Notes: a model not told the origin generated them from the letters alone. Shown: positions 46,111 through 58,817, counted from the first letter of the stretch. The stretch is DNA of 64,000 bases from Henckelia pumila (GCF_033568475.1 NC_133122.1:181059449-181123448), one strand, 5' to 3'. Program-made: numbers and translations.

Positions 46111-46599
46111 GAATGTGAAGTTCAATTATGTTATTACATGTTTCTTGAATGTGCAGGGATAATAGGTGGTGGAAAGTGTATAGAGAAACTTTCTTTTTCT
46201 TTTTCTTTTTTTGGCTATAATTTATATATAGATGTAAATGAGAGAGAGAATGGATTTTCTAGATGGCCTCTCTTTTTGTTTGTGTCAAACATCTTTTTTT
46301 TTTATCATATACGAGGATGGATAATAGATATTAGTGTCACCGTGAGTGTATTGTCTGGGTATCATGTGTTTCTATAATTGGTGTTTTGTTGATAATATTT
46401 TTTAGAGTTCAATTAAATTTATATAAAACTATAAACAATTGTCTTGAAAAAATTTGTCAAAGATTACGTTTAATTTTTAAATATTGGAAATGGAATGAAA
46501 TATGGTGGTTGTGAGCAATGGATTGGATCTCAACGACTAAATTAAGCACTTCTTCTGACATTGAGAAATGATGATTTTGATATTCTTTTTTCGTATGTC
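46111..46599. other. 3' flank of the receptor gene, no further gene
   Basis: T-rich DNA with the likely 3' UTR. No coding homology was recognised before the hAT remnant. Confidence 0.5.
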
Positions 46600-47216
46600 A
46601 AATAATTTTGCACAAGATTGGATGTTGACATATTAAATATGAGTGCGCATTATAAGTGTTCTAGTCGTTTATGCCAACAAAAGAATATCATCACATTTCA
46701 GCATTACTTTTATTATGATATATTTCATGCGGGAATAGATTTTCAGTTGAAGGAGTTGAGCTCTAGATTCAGTGATGAGACAGTAGAACTTCTTACACTT
46801 AGCTCTGTTTTGGATCCAAAAGATAATTTAAATAGTTTGACATCGACATGATTCTTATTCTTGCGGAGAAATATTATCCTGAGGTCCTGAGGACATCACT
46901 GAACAGGAAATGCATCATTTGAAGTGTCAGCTACAACATTATGAGCTCGATGTAGTTTGTCAAGATAATTTTCAGAAAATGTATTAACTATTTCAAAATT
47001 GTGCCGAGGGTTATTTGAAACAAAAAAGTTGCAACACTATAATCTGATTGACATGTTGATTCATCTAGTTTTAATTTTTTCTGTTTTCACGACAACTATA
47101 GAACGTGCATTTTTGGCTATGAAACATGTTAAAACAATTCTTCATAATAGAATAACGGAGAACTTTCTGACCGATTCTATGATCATTTATATTAAAAGAG
47201 AGTTTTCTTAAGCATA
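46600..47216 (+). pseudogene. decayed hAT-family transposase fragment
   Basis: Two frames carry the C-terminal part of plant hAT transposases of the TTF-type/zinc-finger-MYM-like group. One is FQLKELSSRFSDETVELLTL (46739 on). The other is the dimerisation domain TTTIERAFLAMKHVKTILHN (about 47092-47150) ending IIYIKREFS. A frame break lies between them near 46850-47000. No inverted ends were found. Confidence 0.75.
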
Positions 47217-47537
47217 GACTCAGATTCTATAATTGATTAATATTATACATTAAAAAACCGTAGATCACAAATTCAATAAGACACGTGTATATCTATTCGG
47301 ATAATTTTTATATTTTTTTAGTTATGATTGTTTAATTAATTAATCAACATTGAATTACTGGTTTTAGAGATATTCATTTTGTTTAAACTTGATTAGTTTC
47401 AATTGCAGGACGATGAATATACCAAATAATATTATATTGTCAAAATTTTTGTCAAAGATTTTCGAATATTATGAGCTTCATACAAAAGTAATTGAAGATC
47501 TTGTTTACGAGGAGATTTCTGAGATTACGATGAATAG
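47217..47537. other. AT-rich spacer before element E
   Basis: No gene or repeat end recognised. Confidence 0.4.
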
Positions 47538-48185
47538 TGTTACCCCGAGAAAATATTCAACCCGAGCCCGTTTATAATGGGTTTACCCGGTATAGCCCAA
47601 GGTGGTAAGGCCTAGTCCAGTCCAAAATTATGGACTTTGCCATGACCAGGGCTGGTTTTGTATGGGCCAACCTGGGCTGGTCATTATGGGCCGATCTAGG
47701 CTGTGTTTAATGGGCCGCAAGTATACATTTCTAGTTCAAGTAGGACTCGGATGCCTTGAAGATAAGCTTGATCATTTTACAGATATTCATGAGATAGGGG
47801 TAAACTCAAGGACGGTCCAATGAATGAAGAGTCCTACTACAGAACGTGTTATAATTCGACTAGGTAACTTACTCTATTTTTCCCTATAAATACAGGTACT
47901 GTTATGGTTGTGTTCATTCATTACTCACTATTCATTATTCATCAACACTCATTCTCACTTTTATATTCATGCACTTATATCTGTCAGTTTTCGCATTTAT
48001 CATACTCTCTTCCTTCAAGACACTGACTTAGGCATCGGATGGGTCACGCCGAAAACACCTTCGGCGCCCCCTGACCTAGTTGTTGCTTGTGCAGAACTCG
48101 GTAGTACCCGACCCGACCCGACCTGCTTCATAGAGGATTTGGAGGATCCATTCTACCAGACCAAACCCGGGGTAAAATTCCGACA
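47538..48185 (+). repeat. 5' LTR of element E (about 650 bp)
   Basis: Starts TGTTACCCCGAG and ends CCGACA, with partial inverted match (TTACCCCG / CGGGGTAA). A TATA-like ctataaatac lies at 47883-47892. Followed by tggcgtcgtctgtggga (48194-48210), one transition away from the string usual at this spot in Tat elements. Confidence 0.7.
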
Positions 48186-48232
48186 TCATCAATTGGCGTC
48201 GTCTGTGGGAATTTGAAGAAAAAAAAGTTTCG

Positions 48233-49438
48233 ATGGCTAATCAGAATGGAGATCACCCAAATTTACAGGAATTAGTAACTCAAGCTGTTCAGAGGGCTTT
48301 GGAAGAAAGAGGTGAGGCCAATCCTTTACATCCCGATCAGAATGGCCACCTCAAGGAGATCAAAAAGTTGAAAGAAGAGATGGAGCAACTTAAGAAGAAG
48401 CAGGTCGGGTACCTAGCTACCACAACCAGAAACATCCCTTTCACCCAGGAGATATTAGATGCCAATATCCTGAACCATTTTAAATTGCCTCACGTCGGGG
48501 AGTATGATGGTAAAGGAGATCCAGAAGAATATCTAGCACGCTTCGAGAATGCAGCGCTGTTGCATAAATATTCCGACCAGGTCAAGTGCAGGGCTTTCCT
48601 TACTACCCTCATAGGACCAGCCCAACAATGGTTCAATCTGCTACGCCCAGGGGTGATCAGGGAATTCAAGGATTTTAGTAAATCTTTTTTGCACCACTTC
48701 GCTAGCATCAAGAAGCATCCTACTACTTCTTTCAGCCTCTTTGCAATCAAGCAACGTGAACATGAAAATTTAAGAGCGTATATTCGCAGGTTTAGTGTCT
48801 TGGCTCTGGAGGTACCCATGGCTACCCCAGATCTTCTCATCAGTGCCTTCACGCAAGGGATGAATACAAAAGATTTTCTCAAATCTTTAATAAAGGGGCC
48901 GCCTGAGACATACGAGGAATTACTAGCCTGAGCTGAAAAATATGTCAACATGGAAGAAATACAAGCTTCGCGAGCAACTGTAAAGAGAGAGCGGCCCAAA
49001 AGTCCGAAGAATAACAGGGTCCCAAATAGAAATTTGGGTACGGGAAAATATTCCCGACCCTCACTATTGGGTGAATTCACCTCTTTCACTCCTTTGCTCA
49101 TGAGCAAAGCTCGAGCTCTGCAAATTTGTGACGATCGGCAACTCACAGAAAGGCCTCCATGGACTGAGAAGGGACCTCGAAATCGGGAATCAAATAAATA
49201 TTGTCATTTTCACAAGGAGTATGGGCATACTACGGAGGACTGTCGGCAATTAGACCAGGAAATTGAAAGGATAATGCAACAAAATTATGAAGTAAAGAAT
49301 ATATTAACTCGTCAAGAGGGATATCACCCGAATAGAAGACAACAAGGAAGGTCTAGACAGAGAGCCAGAAATGCTCCTCCTCAAGAAGATTTCAATTGCC
49401 CGAATCAGGACCAGGCCAGGAATGATCGAGCTCATTAA
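48233..49438 (+). pseudogene. element E gag
   Basis: The ATG at 48233 begins MANQNGDHPNLQELVTQAVQ. A coiled coil (EIKKLKEEMEQLKKKQ) precedes the retrotransposon gag core (VGEYDGKGDPEEYLARFENA, CRAFLTTLIGPAQQWFNLL). An in-frame TGA stands at 48929-48931. The frame reopens, encodes a knuckle-like CHFHKEYGHTTEDCRQL, and stops at 49438. Confidence 0.85.
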
Positions 49439-49471
49439 AGACCAGCTCCGCTTGCTCGAGGAGTTATCAAC

Positions 49472-52060
49472 ATGATTTCTGGAGGGCCCACTTACGGAGA
49501 TTCCAACAGAGCAAGGAAAACTAGTAGCAGAAAATTAACAAATATGGAGATTGACAACCAGATTGTCAATACTGGTCCAACCCTCTCCTTTGGATCGGAA
49601 AATATGAAAGGGGTTTCTAGCAATCATAATGATGCATTGGTGATAAGAGCCATGATCGCAAATTATGATGTGGCTCGGATATTTGTAGATTCAGGCAGTT
49701 CTGTCAACGTTTTATTCCAGGAAGCAATAAACCAAATGGATTTAGGGCAATATAAGATGGAACCCGTCGTAACATCACTCTTTGGTTTCATGGGTCATGC
49801 AATCCGGCCTGTCGGGTTAGTGCACCTACCACTAACTTTGGGAAAAAACAACTCTCGCAAGACCAGGATTGTGAGTTTCATTATAGTTGATGCTCCATCA
49901 GCCTACAATGCCATACTAGGCAGACCTGCCATGACCACTTTTATGGCTGTCGCATCAGCTTTGCATCAAAAAATAAAGTTCCCGGTGGGTAATGAGGTCG
50001 GCGAAGTACAAGGTGATCAAGTTATTGCTCGTAAGTGTTATGTGGAGGAGGTCAGAATAGAACAGAAAGTAGCCAGAACTGATAATGTTGACCGACCTGG
50101 GCTCCCTAGCATGGAACAAGTCAACTTGATAGAAGACACATTCGTCACTACTAAAGAAGAAGTGGAGGAAATCACGATCTCCCCTCCTTTGGGAACGGTA
50201 AAGGTTGCTCGCATCCTTGAATCACAGTTGAAGAAACCCTTATTGGAATGTCTGGAAAAGAACAAGGATTTTTTTGCGTGGTCAGTTGCAGATCTGGTCG
50301 GTGTCCGTAGGGAGGTGGCAGAACATAAACTTAATGTAATAAAAGATTCTCGTCCTATTATTCAAAAGAAGCGTCACTTTGGTCCCGAAAAAGATGCGGT
50401 AATAAAGGAGCAAGTATACGAGTTAATCAGGGCCGGACACGTTAAGGAAATCCACTTCCCGACCTGGTTGTCTAATATAGTTCTGGTCCCAAAGTCTTCT
50501 GGTAAATGGCGCATGTGTGTGGATTTTCGAGATTTGAACAAGGCATGTCCGAAGGACTGTTATCGTTTACCCAGAATTGATCAACTTGTCGATTCAACAG
50601 CAGGTCATGAACTGCTCAGTTTCTTGGATGCTTATCAGGGATATCATCAAATCCCTTTAGCTAAAGTGGACAAGGACAAGGTGAGTTTTGTGACTTCTAC
50701 AGGAACGTATTGTTACGTGGTCATGCCGTTTGGGCTCAAAAATGTCGGGGCTACATATCAAAGGTTGATGGAGAAAGTATTCAAGCAGCAAATCGGCAAA
50801 AACATCGAGGTCTACGTGGATGATATCCTGGTCAAGACCCAAAATGTCGATCAGTTCATTACCGACTTGACTCAAACTTTTCAGACTTTGAAGCATTATC
50901 AACTCAAGCTAAACCCTAGCAAGTGCACTTTCGGAGTCCGGGCTGGAAAATTTCTTGGATACATGGTTACAAGAAGGGGAATCGAGGCTAACCCTGAAAA
51001 AGTCAAGGATATCATTTCTATGAGCTCTCCCAAGATTATACAGGAAGTACAGAGATTAACAGGAAGAATTACAGCATTAGCCCGATTTATAAGTAGATCG
51101 GAAGACAAAAGCCTCCCTTTCTTTAAAGCACTGCGAAACAAAAAATTTTGAATGGAATGATGAAAGTGAAAAGGCCTTTCAGGATTTGAAAGCCTACTAG
51201 AAGCAATTGCCCGTACTGAATAAGCCTACTCAAGGGGAAGAATTGTTCCTCTATCTGGCTGTTACTCCTCGAGCAGCCAGTTCGGTCCTGGTCAAGAAGG
51301 AAGGAATAAATCATCAGCCCGTTTACTTTGTGAGTCATGCCTTGAAGGGAGTCGAGCTCAATTACTTAACCTAGGAAAATCTTGCCTTAGCTTTGATAAT
51401 CACAGCCAGAAAATTAAGGCCTTACTTCCTCTCACATCCCATCACCGTGCTAACTAATAGTGCTTTGGAAAAAATTGCAGCTAATCCAGATGCACCGGGG
51501 AGACTTGTTAGGTGGATTACCAAGCTGAGTGAATATGACATCAAATTTGAACCTCGAACAGTCATAAAAGCTTAGGCCCTTGCTGATTTCTTGGCAGAGA
51601 CAGTTCAGTTAGAACAAGAAAAGCTATGGAAAATTTTTGTAGACGGGTCATCATGTCAATCCGGGAGCGGGGCTGGAATCGTGATCATTTCGTCTGGGGT
51701 AAAGAAACAAATATCTCCATCAGATTGGATTTTCGAGCCTCCAATAATGAGGCCGAATAAGAGGCACTTTTGCTTGGATTAAAAGCAGCACGGAATTTAG
51801 GCATTTCTCGAGCCATTCTATATTCTGATTCCCAATTGTCCATTCAACAGAGCAATGAAAAGTTCGAGATCAAAGATGAGAAAATGCTAAAGTATTCCAA
51901 AGCATTAGACAAAGCCAAAGAAGGATTCATCGAGCTGATGTTGGAACTCATCCCTCGAGCTGAAAATATCAAAGCCGATCATTTGGCCCGCCTGGCCAGT
52001 GCCCAGAGTGACCGACCTGTCCCCATTGTTTCAGGTCGGGAACTCGGTCTCAACTAGAAA
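49472..52060 (+). pseudogene. element E protease, RT, RNase H and second RNase H
   Basis: The protease motif is IFVDSGSSVNVLF (about 49680). RT carries WRMCVDFRDLNKACPKDCY and VYVDDILVKT; the frame is open to 51151. After a frameshift near 51140, RNase H follows (EWNDESEKAFQ to LSEYDIKFEP) with stops near 51198 and 51373. The second, archaeal-type RNase H domain is at 51600-52050, with stops or shifts near 51573 and 51760. The protein would have been a Gypsy polyprotein. Confidence 0.88.
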
Positions 52061-52299
52061 CTCTGGACGATATGATAGCTTAAGTACTAGAAGGGGATTG
52101 GAGATATGATATACACAAGTATCTGACTAAGAAGGAAGTACCAAGTGATAATAAAAAAGCTAAGGAGGTAAAACGGAGGGCTCTTCGTTTCATCATGATT
52201 GATCAAATTCTATTCAAAAGATTTTTCTCTCAACCTTATTTAAAATGTTTGGGTCGTGACGAGGCAAATTATGTATTACGGAAAATTCACTAAGGTTCT

Positions 52300-52676
52300 T
52301 GCGGAAGTCACCTAGGCAGTCTTGCCCTAGCTCAGAAAGCTCTTTTAGTTGGCTTCTTTTGGCCCACTATGCGAAAGGACTCATCAGCTCTGGTTAATTC
52401 ATGTTATAATTGCCAGAAACATGCTAATTTACAGTGGAGACCCGCAGAATACATGAAGGCAGTTGTGGCTGCCTGTCCTTTTGATCAGTGGGAGATGGAT
52501 ATTGTTGGGTCATTCCCCGTCAGCACGGAACAAAGGAAGTTCTTACTAGTTGCAGTTGATTATTTTTCTAAATGGGTAGAGGCCGAGCCTCTGGCTAAAA
52601 TTACAAAAAAAGAATTGCTCAATTTTCTTTGGAAAAATTTAGTGTGCCGTTTTGGGATCCCGCGCAGGTTGGTGTC
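52300..52676 (+). pseudogene. element E integrase, N-terminal half only
   Basis: Contains part of the zinc finger (SCYNCQKHA) and the first catalytic Asp region (FDQWEMDIVGSFPV). It is cut at RRLVSD, before the second catalytic Asp, by the Athila LTR. Confidence 0.82.
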
Positions 52677-54073
52677 TGATAAGTGTATTTTATATACTTA
52701 ATTTATATACGATTTTAATTATTAATTGTTGGTTCCGAGCAGATTTATGTGTGGGTTTTGTTGTTTTAGTGTTTGTAGGAAATTATTGAACTGTTGTGGA
52801 AAAGAAGAGAAAAATGAGATTTAAGAGGAGAAAAAAAAAAGAAGAAAATACAAGAGCTGTAAAGAAAAGAGTAAAAAAATAGAAGAGAAAAGGAAATGGG
52901 CTTTTGTATTGGGTCTTCAAGGAATTGTTTGCGCTTAGTTAGCGCTAAAGAGAAGAAAGGAATAGCAAACACGTGTTCATTGTGAAGTTTGGGAAATTGA
53001 GTCAGAGACTTATGCGCGGCCGCGTGAGATTTCTGGAGCACCCGCGCGTGATTGAAATTTTCGGTGTTTTAATTATTGCGGGAAGGAAAGTTTTAATATT
53101 TTGTGGGCTTTTGATTGAGCTTTTATTGTGAAGTATAAAAGGGAATTTCTGAGCGTGAAAAGGGGAGTCGCCACAACACATATGCACATATCAGAGAACA
53201 TGATCGTGAGATTTCCTGAGGAATTCTGGAGTTTTAATTGAAGAACGAAGACGTAGATCGATAGACCGGACACGGCATCGCATCGACGGATTTGTTTTCT
53301 TTATCTTTTATTTATTTAATTTTGAATATGTCTGGATTTTTGAATTATTGTTTTATTCAGAATTTTATTATGAACTAATTTTTTAGAGTCTAGAGGTCAG
53401 ATGGAACCTGGTGTAGACACTTTCATGAATTTTTGATTTTATTGAATTGAATTTCTTTTAGATTAATTGTTTTTCTAGAATTGATTGTATTTTCAATTAC
53501 CTGGTCAATAATTGATTTGTTATATTTATTTAAAATCTGGCACTCGGGAGAGGAGATTTTGAATAAGACCAATAGAATTTACACTGTTAATTATTTATAT
53601 AGCTCGGGAGAGTGTATAATTTTAAAGAGCTTTTTAAAAAGAAAATTTTTTTGAATAGATCACTGCAAGTAGATTCTTAATAGGGATATTGGAATTGAAT
53701 TGTAGTTGATACAAATTATTTGTTGCTCGGGAGAGGAAAATAATAAACTTAAGTGTTCTTGGCTATTAATTGACTGGAATTCATGAAACTAAATTAATTA
53801 GGATTAATTGTTGTTGAAACCAGGTGAAATCTAAACCTCTAGACCATTTTTATCTGATTGATTTTTATCTGAAAGTTGTGTGCGCACGCTATCAAATACC
53901 TCATTAATTATTTTATTCGTCAAAATTCTGATATTTTGATTTTTTAGATAAATTTTAGACTATTTTAATTACAAGAACTGAATATTTTCATTTTACTCTC
54001 TGTGGGAACGATACTTAATTTATCACTATATTAAAACTTGACACTCGTACGCTTGCGAGGATTTTTCACAACA
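52677..54073 (+). repeat. 5' LTR of the Athila element (1397 bp)
   Basis: Starts TGATAAGTGTATTTTAT and ends TTTTTCACAACA. The motif CTCGGGAGAG occurs three times (53543, 53603, 53726). Inverted strings tctagaggt (about 53390) and acctctaga (about 53835) bracket that segment. Confidence 0.78.
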
Positions 54074-54079
54074 AGTTTT

Positions 54080-54097
54080 TGGCATCGTTGTCGAGGA
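54080..54097 (+). other. Athila primer binding site, mutated
   Basis: TGGCATCGTTGTCGAGGA stands where Athila elements usually have TGGCGCCGTTGCCGGGGA (tRNA-Asp type). The four differences are all transitions. Confidence 0.75.
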
Positions 54098-54212
54098 GTA
54101 AATTTTGATTATTTTTTAGTCTTGTTACCAATTAGTATAGATTTTAATTTAGAGTTTTTTTTATTTTATTTTAAGTTACTAATTGATTTCTTCTTATTTT
54201 TAATTGTAGTTT

Positions 54213-54812
54213 ATGCGACGATCCCAAAGTGCGAATTCTTTACTGTTTGATCCGGAGATTGAGCGCACTGCACGTGCTTTGAGAAGAGCGACAAGAGAAG
54301 AAGTTGATAGAATGGCTGAAGAGAATGTGAATCAAGCTCCACTGGTGCGAATAAGAGATCACTTCCGGCCGACTATCCAGGCTCACTATTCTGAAATCGC
54401 TCGAGGGACCATTAACGCCAATAATTTTGAACTGAAGCCGGCCTTGATCAACATGGTTCAACAGAACCAATTTAATGGGAGCGCCACTGCTGATCCTCAC
54501 CTACACCTACGCACTTTTTTGGAGATAACCGATACGATAAAAATTAATGGTGTGTCTGAGGATATTATACGTTTACGCTTGTTTCCTTTTTCTCTCAGGG
54601 ATCAAGCATGGAGTTGGTTGCAGTCGCTATCGTTGGGAAGTATAACTACATGGGAGGAGATGGAAGTGAAATTTCTTGCAAAATATTTTCCACCTGCTAA
54701 GTCCACCCAATTGAAGATCGAAATTAGCACTTTCAGGCAGATGGACTCTGAACAGCTCTACGAGGCATGGGAAAGGAACAAAGATTTACTTAGACGTTGT
54801 CCTAACCATAAT
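54213..54812 (+). pseudogene. Athila gag, N-terminal part, truncated by insertion
   Basis: The ATG at 54213 begins MRRSQSANSLLFDPEIERTA. The gag core follows (NGSATADPHLHLRTFLEITD, LRLFPFSLRDQAWSWLQSL, FLAKYFPPAKS) and stops at RRCPNH, where element C's LTR starts. The frame has no stop before the cut. Confidence 0.85.
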
Positions 54813-56918
54813 TGTGGGGCCCGGGTTGCTAATCTTATCTTGGGGCAATTATACATAAACATCATATAACACAATCTAGTTAAAGTAATTAAAACCAGAT
54901 TTTTTTTAATACTGCCTCGCGCACGCGCGTGAGAATCATTTCGCACGCGCGCGAGTCAATCTTCCCGCGGCTAACCAATGGCTCGCGCGCGAGCGCGATA
55001 AACACCTCGCGCGGGCATGAGGAAAAGTTCCACGAAATTCGCTGGTAGCCTGCGCTCGCGCGAGAAGACCTCTCGCCCGCGCGCAGGTCAACAGATCAGC
55101 GATTTCTGGCTAAAATCCTCTGATTCCTATATTGTGTACTAAACCATAAAAAAATAGAATCATGCATAGCTCATATCATCTTGGTACACTACAAATTCAA
55201 ACATGTATAGAATCATACATGAACATCGTGTTCTAGAATAGACAATATGTACCAATCTCAAAAGTAACGAATATCAAACACATAAACCAAAATCTAGTGT
55301 TCTAACATGTTAGATACAAGATCTAATACATCAACTGCTAAACCCGAATCACCACATGCTACTATTCTCTCTCGAGCTATTCTTGTTGCTTCTGACCAGC
55401 TCCTGCCCCACCTATTGCCATGCACATATACAAAACAAAGCAATAGCCGGATAACTCCGGTGAGAATAAATCTCAGTATAAATAACAAAACATGCAGTAT
55501 AATAAACATGAATGCAATGCATGTTTCAATGGCAGGCTATCAAATCCGATTTCAATTGAATATTGGTTCTTGGGATCCCGAGGAAATAAAATCTTAAACT
55601 AACACCAACTCACCCAATCGAGGTGAAGTCAAGTATTTATTTCCTCTGGCTTTGGTATAACTAAAGTGAGTCTTCTGGCTCTGGAAGTAACTCTACATTC
55701 TGTGCCACTCAACTACAGCCCTCCAAATGTCATATGCACTCTAGGCCTTTCAGCCCTCTATTATTTTTAGGCTGGAGTTCAAGATCCATGCAACATAATC
55801 TGTATGCATTAAAGACTATAAAACATCTTGAACATCTAAGCACATAAGCAAGCAAAGCAACAAAATCATCTAATCACATAAAAACACAAAATCAAACAAG
55901 TATGTGATTAACAAGGGAATACTCGAAAATAATAGCTATTTCGAGTGTTCTATCCCATCTGGATTAGCTGTCATTTATACCTTTCAATGTCGAGTCTGAA
56001 AATACTTCAAATCTGAAAACATAACATGATGAACATATATCAAAATCTGCTCAAGTCATGGCTACTCGGTTGATGCAAATAAACTTCAAACCTTCTAAAT
56101 CTTTCTCGGTTCGAATCAAAGATCTCAAGTTCGGAAAACTTCAATATCAAATCTGAAATGAATTGGTTGGAACAATAATATCAGCTTCGACTCAATACAA
56201 TACACCATTCATTCAACAAGTTCAAACGTAGATCAATTCTGAAATCGGCGGCGTAACGGCTAAAAACCGGCGATCCAGTCTATGTCTATATCAATCCAAC
56301 AATCAAATATACCACATATCACCATTATTTCAGCAATAAAACCAACGAATTACTCAATATAATAACAGGTCAATTTCGAAAATAGCTTCAGAAATTCATA
56401 TAAAATTTGAACGACGGTCTTTTTTCGATTCGTCGGCGAATATACAATCGGTACAGCTCATATATGCATATATCTTAAAATCATGAAATTCCATATTCAA
56501 CATAAAAATCAAATATGAGAAAGCTCAATAAAATTTGTACCAAAACAAAGGTATCGGAGCGGTAATCGCAGATATATAGTTATCTCGAATTTCTGACAAC
56601 CGGATCACAAGATATCGAAGCTTTAACCGGATGAAAATGGCGTCCAAAAGGGTTCCACCGTCTCTGCCCTTTCTTTTATTTTTATTCTGACCTTTTTCAC
56701 GTGAATAAGATATATTACAAGTGGTTGAATTGATATATATTAGCATATTTGCAGTTTAGTCCCTGAACTTTTGGCTATTTGCAATTCAGTCCTCGGAAAA
56801 ATGATTTAATTCAATTTTAATCCTTATTCATTTAAGAATATTAGAATTTAATTATAAATTCTAAATATTCTCAAATTAAATATTCTCGAATTAAAATTAA
56901 ATAATCTCGGGCCTTACA
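54813..56918 (-). repeat. 3' LTR of element C (about 2.1 kb)
   Basis: Plus-strand ends are TGTGGGGCCCGGGTT and ATCTCGGGCCTTACA, an imperfect inverted pair. A GC-rich block of hairpin-forming CGCG strings lies at 54914-55088. The stretch 55300-55500 resembles the matching part of the element B LTR (cctgccccacctgttgcca-like, cagccggataa-like), so the two LTR families are related. Confidence 0.8.
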
Positions 56919-56935
56919 TTTCTCCCCTCTAAGGC
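56919..56935 (-). other. element C polypurine tract
   Basis: TTAGAGGGGAGAA on the minus strand sits directly before the LTR start at 56918. Confidence 0.75.
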
Positions 56936-57034
56936 ATGAGTTCTTTCTCGAAATCATAAGCATCCTGTATATGAAATCTGTATACGCATAAGATAATGAA
57001 ATAACCGAAAACAGAATAAGAACTCACATCAATG

Positions 57035-58085
57035 AAACAACTCTGAAAATCTCTGTCTCATATCTGACTCAGTCACCCAAGTCGCTTCTTATGTGCCATG
57101 TCGAATCCATTGAACTTTGACTAGCCAAATTATCTTGTTTCTGAACTGTTTCTCTTTGCGATCAAGAATATGAATAGGCTGCTCAAAATAACTGAGAGTC
57201 TCGTCAAGTTCAGCTTCATCAAGTTAAAGAATATGGGAAGGATCAGGCTGATATTTCCGCAGCATAAAAACGTGAAATACATCATGAATACCAGACAAAG
57301 ATGGAGGAAGAGCGAGTCGATAAGCAAGATCGCCTATCTTTTCGATAATCTCATATGGACCGATAAAACGTGGAGATAATTTTCCTCTCTTGCCAAATCT
57401 GACTGTACCTCTAAATGGAAAAATCTTCAAGAAAACTCTGTCTCCCTGATCAAAAGATAGAGGTCGTCGTCTGATATTCGCATACTTTGCTTGTCTATCC
57501 TGAGCTATTTTCATTCTTTTCTGTATAAGCTTCACCTTTTCAGTCATTTCCCGGATCATATCAGGCCCAAAATCTGGTATGTATGAGATATCATCCCAAT
57601 ATAATGGTGATCTACATTTCTTTCCGTACAATGCTTCAAATGGAGCCATCTCAATGCTTGTCTGATAGCTGTTATTATATGAAAATTCTGCAAGTGGTAA
57701 TGAATCTTGTCAACTAGTGCCAAAATCTAGCACTACAGCTCGCAACATATCCTTCAGTGTCTGAATAGTCCGCTCTGACTGTCCGTCTGTTTGAGGATGA
57801 TAAGCTGTACTCAGATGCAATTGAGTACCAAGAGCTTGTTGCAAGCTATGCCAAAAGTGTGATGTAAATCTAGGGTCTCGATCTGAAATGATAGATTTAG
57901 GCACACCATGTAATCGTACCACTTCTCTGACGTAGATCTCTGTCATCTGATCATGTGTGTACGTCATTTTGTACGGAATGAAACATGCTGATTTCGTCAA
58001 ACGATCAATAATCACCCAAATGGCATTGAACCCTCTGGATGAACGTGGTAGCTGTGTGACAAAATCCACGGAAATATGATCTCAT
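57035..58085 (-). pseudogene. element C integrase catalytic core, GPY/F module and chromodomain
   Basis: The integrase core has Asp in [14 protein letters not shown], Asp in [12 protein letters not shown] and Glu in [14 protein letters not shown]. The C-terminal GPY/F module reads LSPRFIGPYEIIEKIGDLAY. After a stop near 57222, a chromodomain follows (FEQPIHILDRKEKQFRNK, then LVKVQW, then a Trp/Glu-rich end), with a further stop near 57090. Chromodomains steer insertion to marked chromatin. Other stops lie near 57708 and 58080. Confidence 0.87.
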
Positions 58086-58147
58086 TTCCATTCTGGAACT
58101 GATAAACTCTGCAAGAAACCACCTGGCTTCTTTCGTTCAGCTTTTAC

Positions 58148-58817
58148 CTATTGGAAATTCAAACATCTAAATACAAATTCAGTCACATCTGACTTCATTT
58201 GTTTCCACCAATACTGCATCTTCAGATCATTATGCATTTTTCTGCCACCAGGATGAATACTGAATCTACTGCTGTGAGCCTCTTTCAATATCTGTTGTTT
58301 CAAGTCTGAAACATCTGGAACAACAATTCTGATATTCACATATAACACATCATCATCACTGACCTGATATTCAGATTGATGTCCAGATCTGACCATCTCA
58401 ATCGATTTCTGAATATTCGGATCTACTTTATGTGCTTCTTTGATCCTCATCAAAAGTTCTGGCTCAGCTTTTATAGAACAAACACGGATAGGCTGAATAT
58501 CTGTTTCAAATAATAATCCAGAAATACAACAATCTTCCACCAAATGAGATACACCTATCGTAAATAAGGATAATGAACATACCTTTCTACTTAAGACATC
58601 TGCGGCTGGATTGGATTTTCCTGGATAATATTTGATCTCGCAATCGAAATCTTTTAGTAAATCAAGCCATCTACGCTGTCTCATATTCAATTTTGACTGC
58701 AAAAACAGATATTTTAAGCTTTTGTGATCAGAAAAGATTTCAAACTTTTTACCATAAAGATAATGTCGCCATATCTTCAATGCAAAGACAATAGCGGCAA
58801 GCTCCAAATCATGGATA
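58148..58817 (-). pseudogene. element C RNase H (3' part) and integrase zinc finger
   Basis: Begins mid-domain at [20 protein letters not shown] and runs through [12 protein letters not shown] and PAADVLSRKV. The integrase zinc finger follows (HSSRFSIHPGGRKMHNDL). One zinc Cys is Phe (CLNFQ) and a stop follows at 58146. The codons before HDLEL come from the fused LTR and are not part of the domain. Confidence 0.83.

Larger units (their letters stand above)
47538..52676 (+). mobile_element. Gypsy element E (Tat lineage), cut in integrase by an Athila element
   Basis: Order is 5' LTR (47538-48185), primer-site region, gag, protease, RT, RNase H, a second RNase H-like domain and the start of integrase. 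The second RNase H (KLWKIFVDGSSCQSGSGAGI) is the hallmark of the Tat/Ogre/Retand lineage. Integrase stops within RRLVSD where the Athila LTR begins. The 3' part is not in the window. Confidence 0.88.
52677..54812 (+). mobile_element. Athila-type Gypsy element, 5' part only
   Basis: LTR (52677-54073), primer site and gag up to 54812, where the LTR of element C begins. It lies inside the integrase of element E. Pol and the 3' LTR are not in the window. Confidence 0.82.

Noticed and set aside
46138..46377. 79-codon ORF after the receptor kinase
   Set aside because: T-rich 3' UTR translation with no domain.
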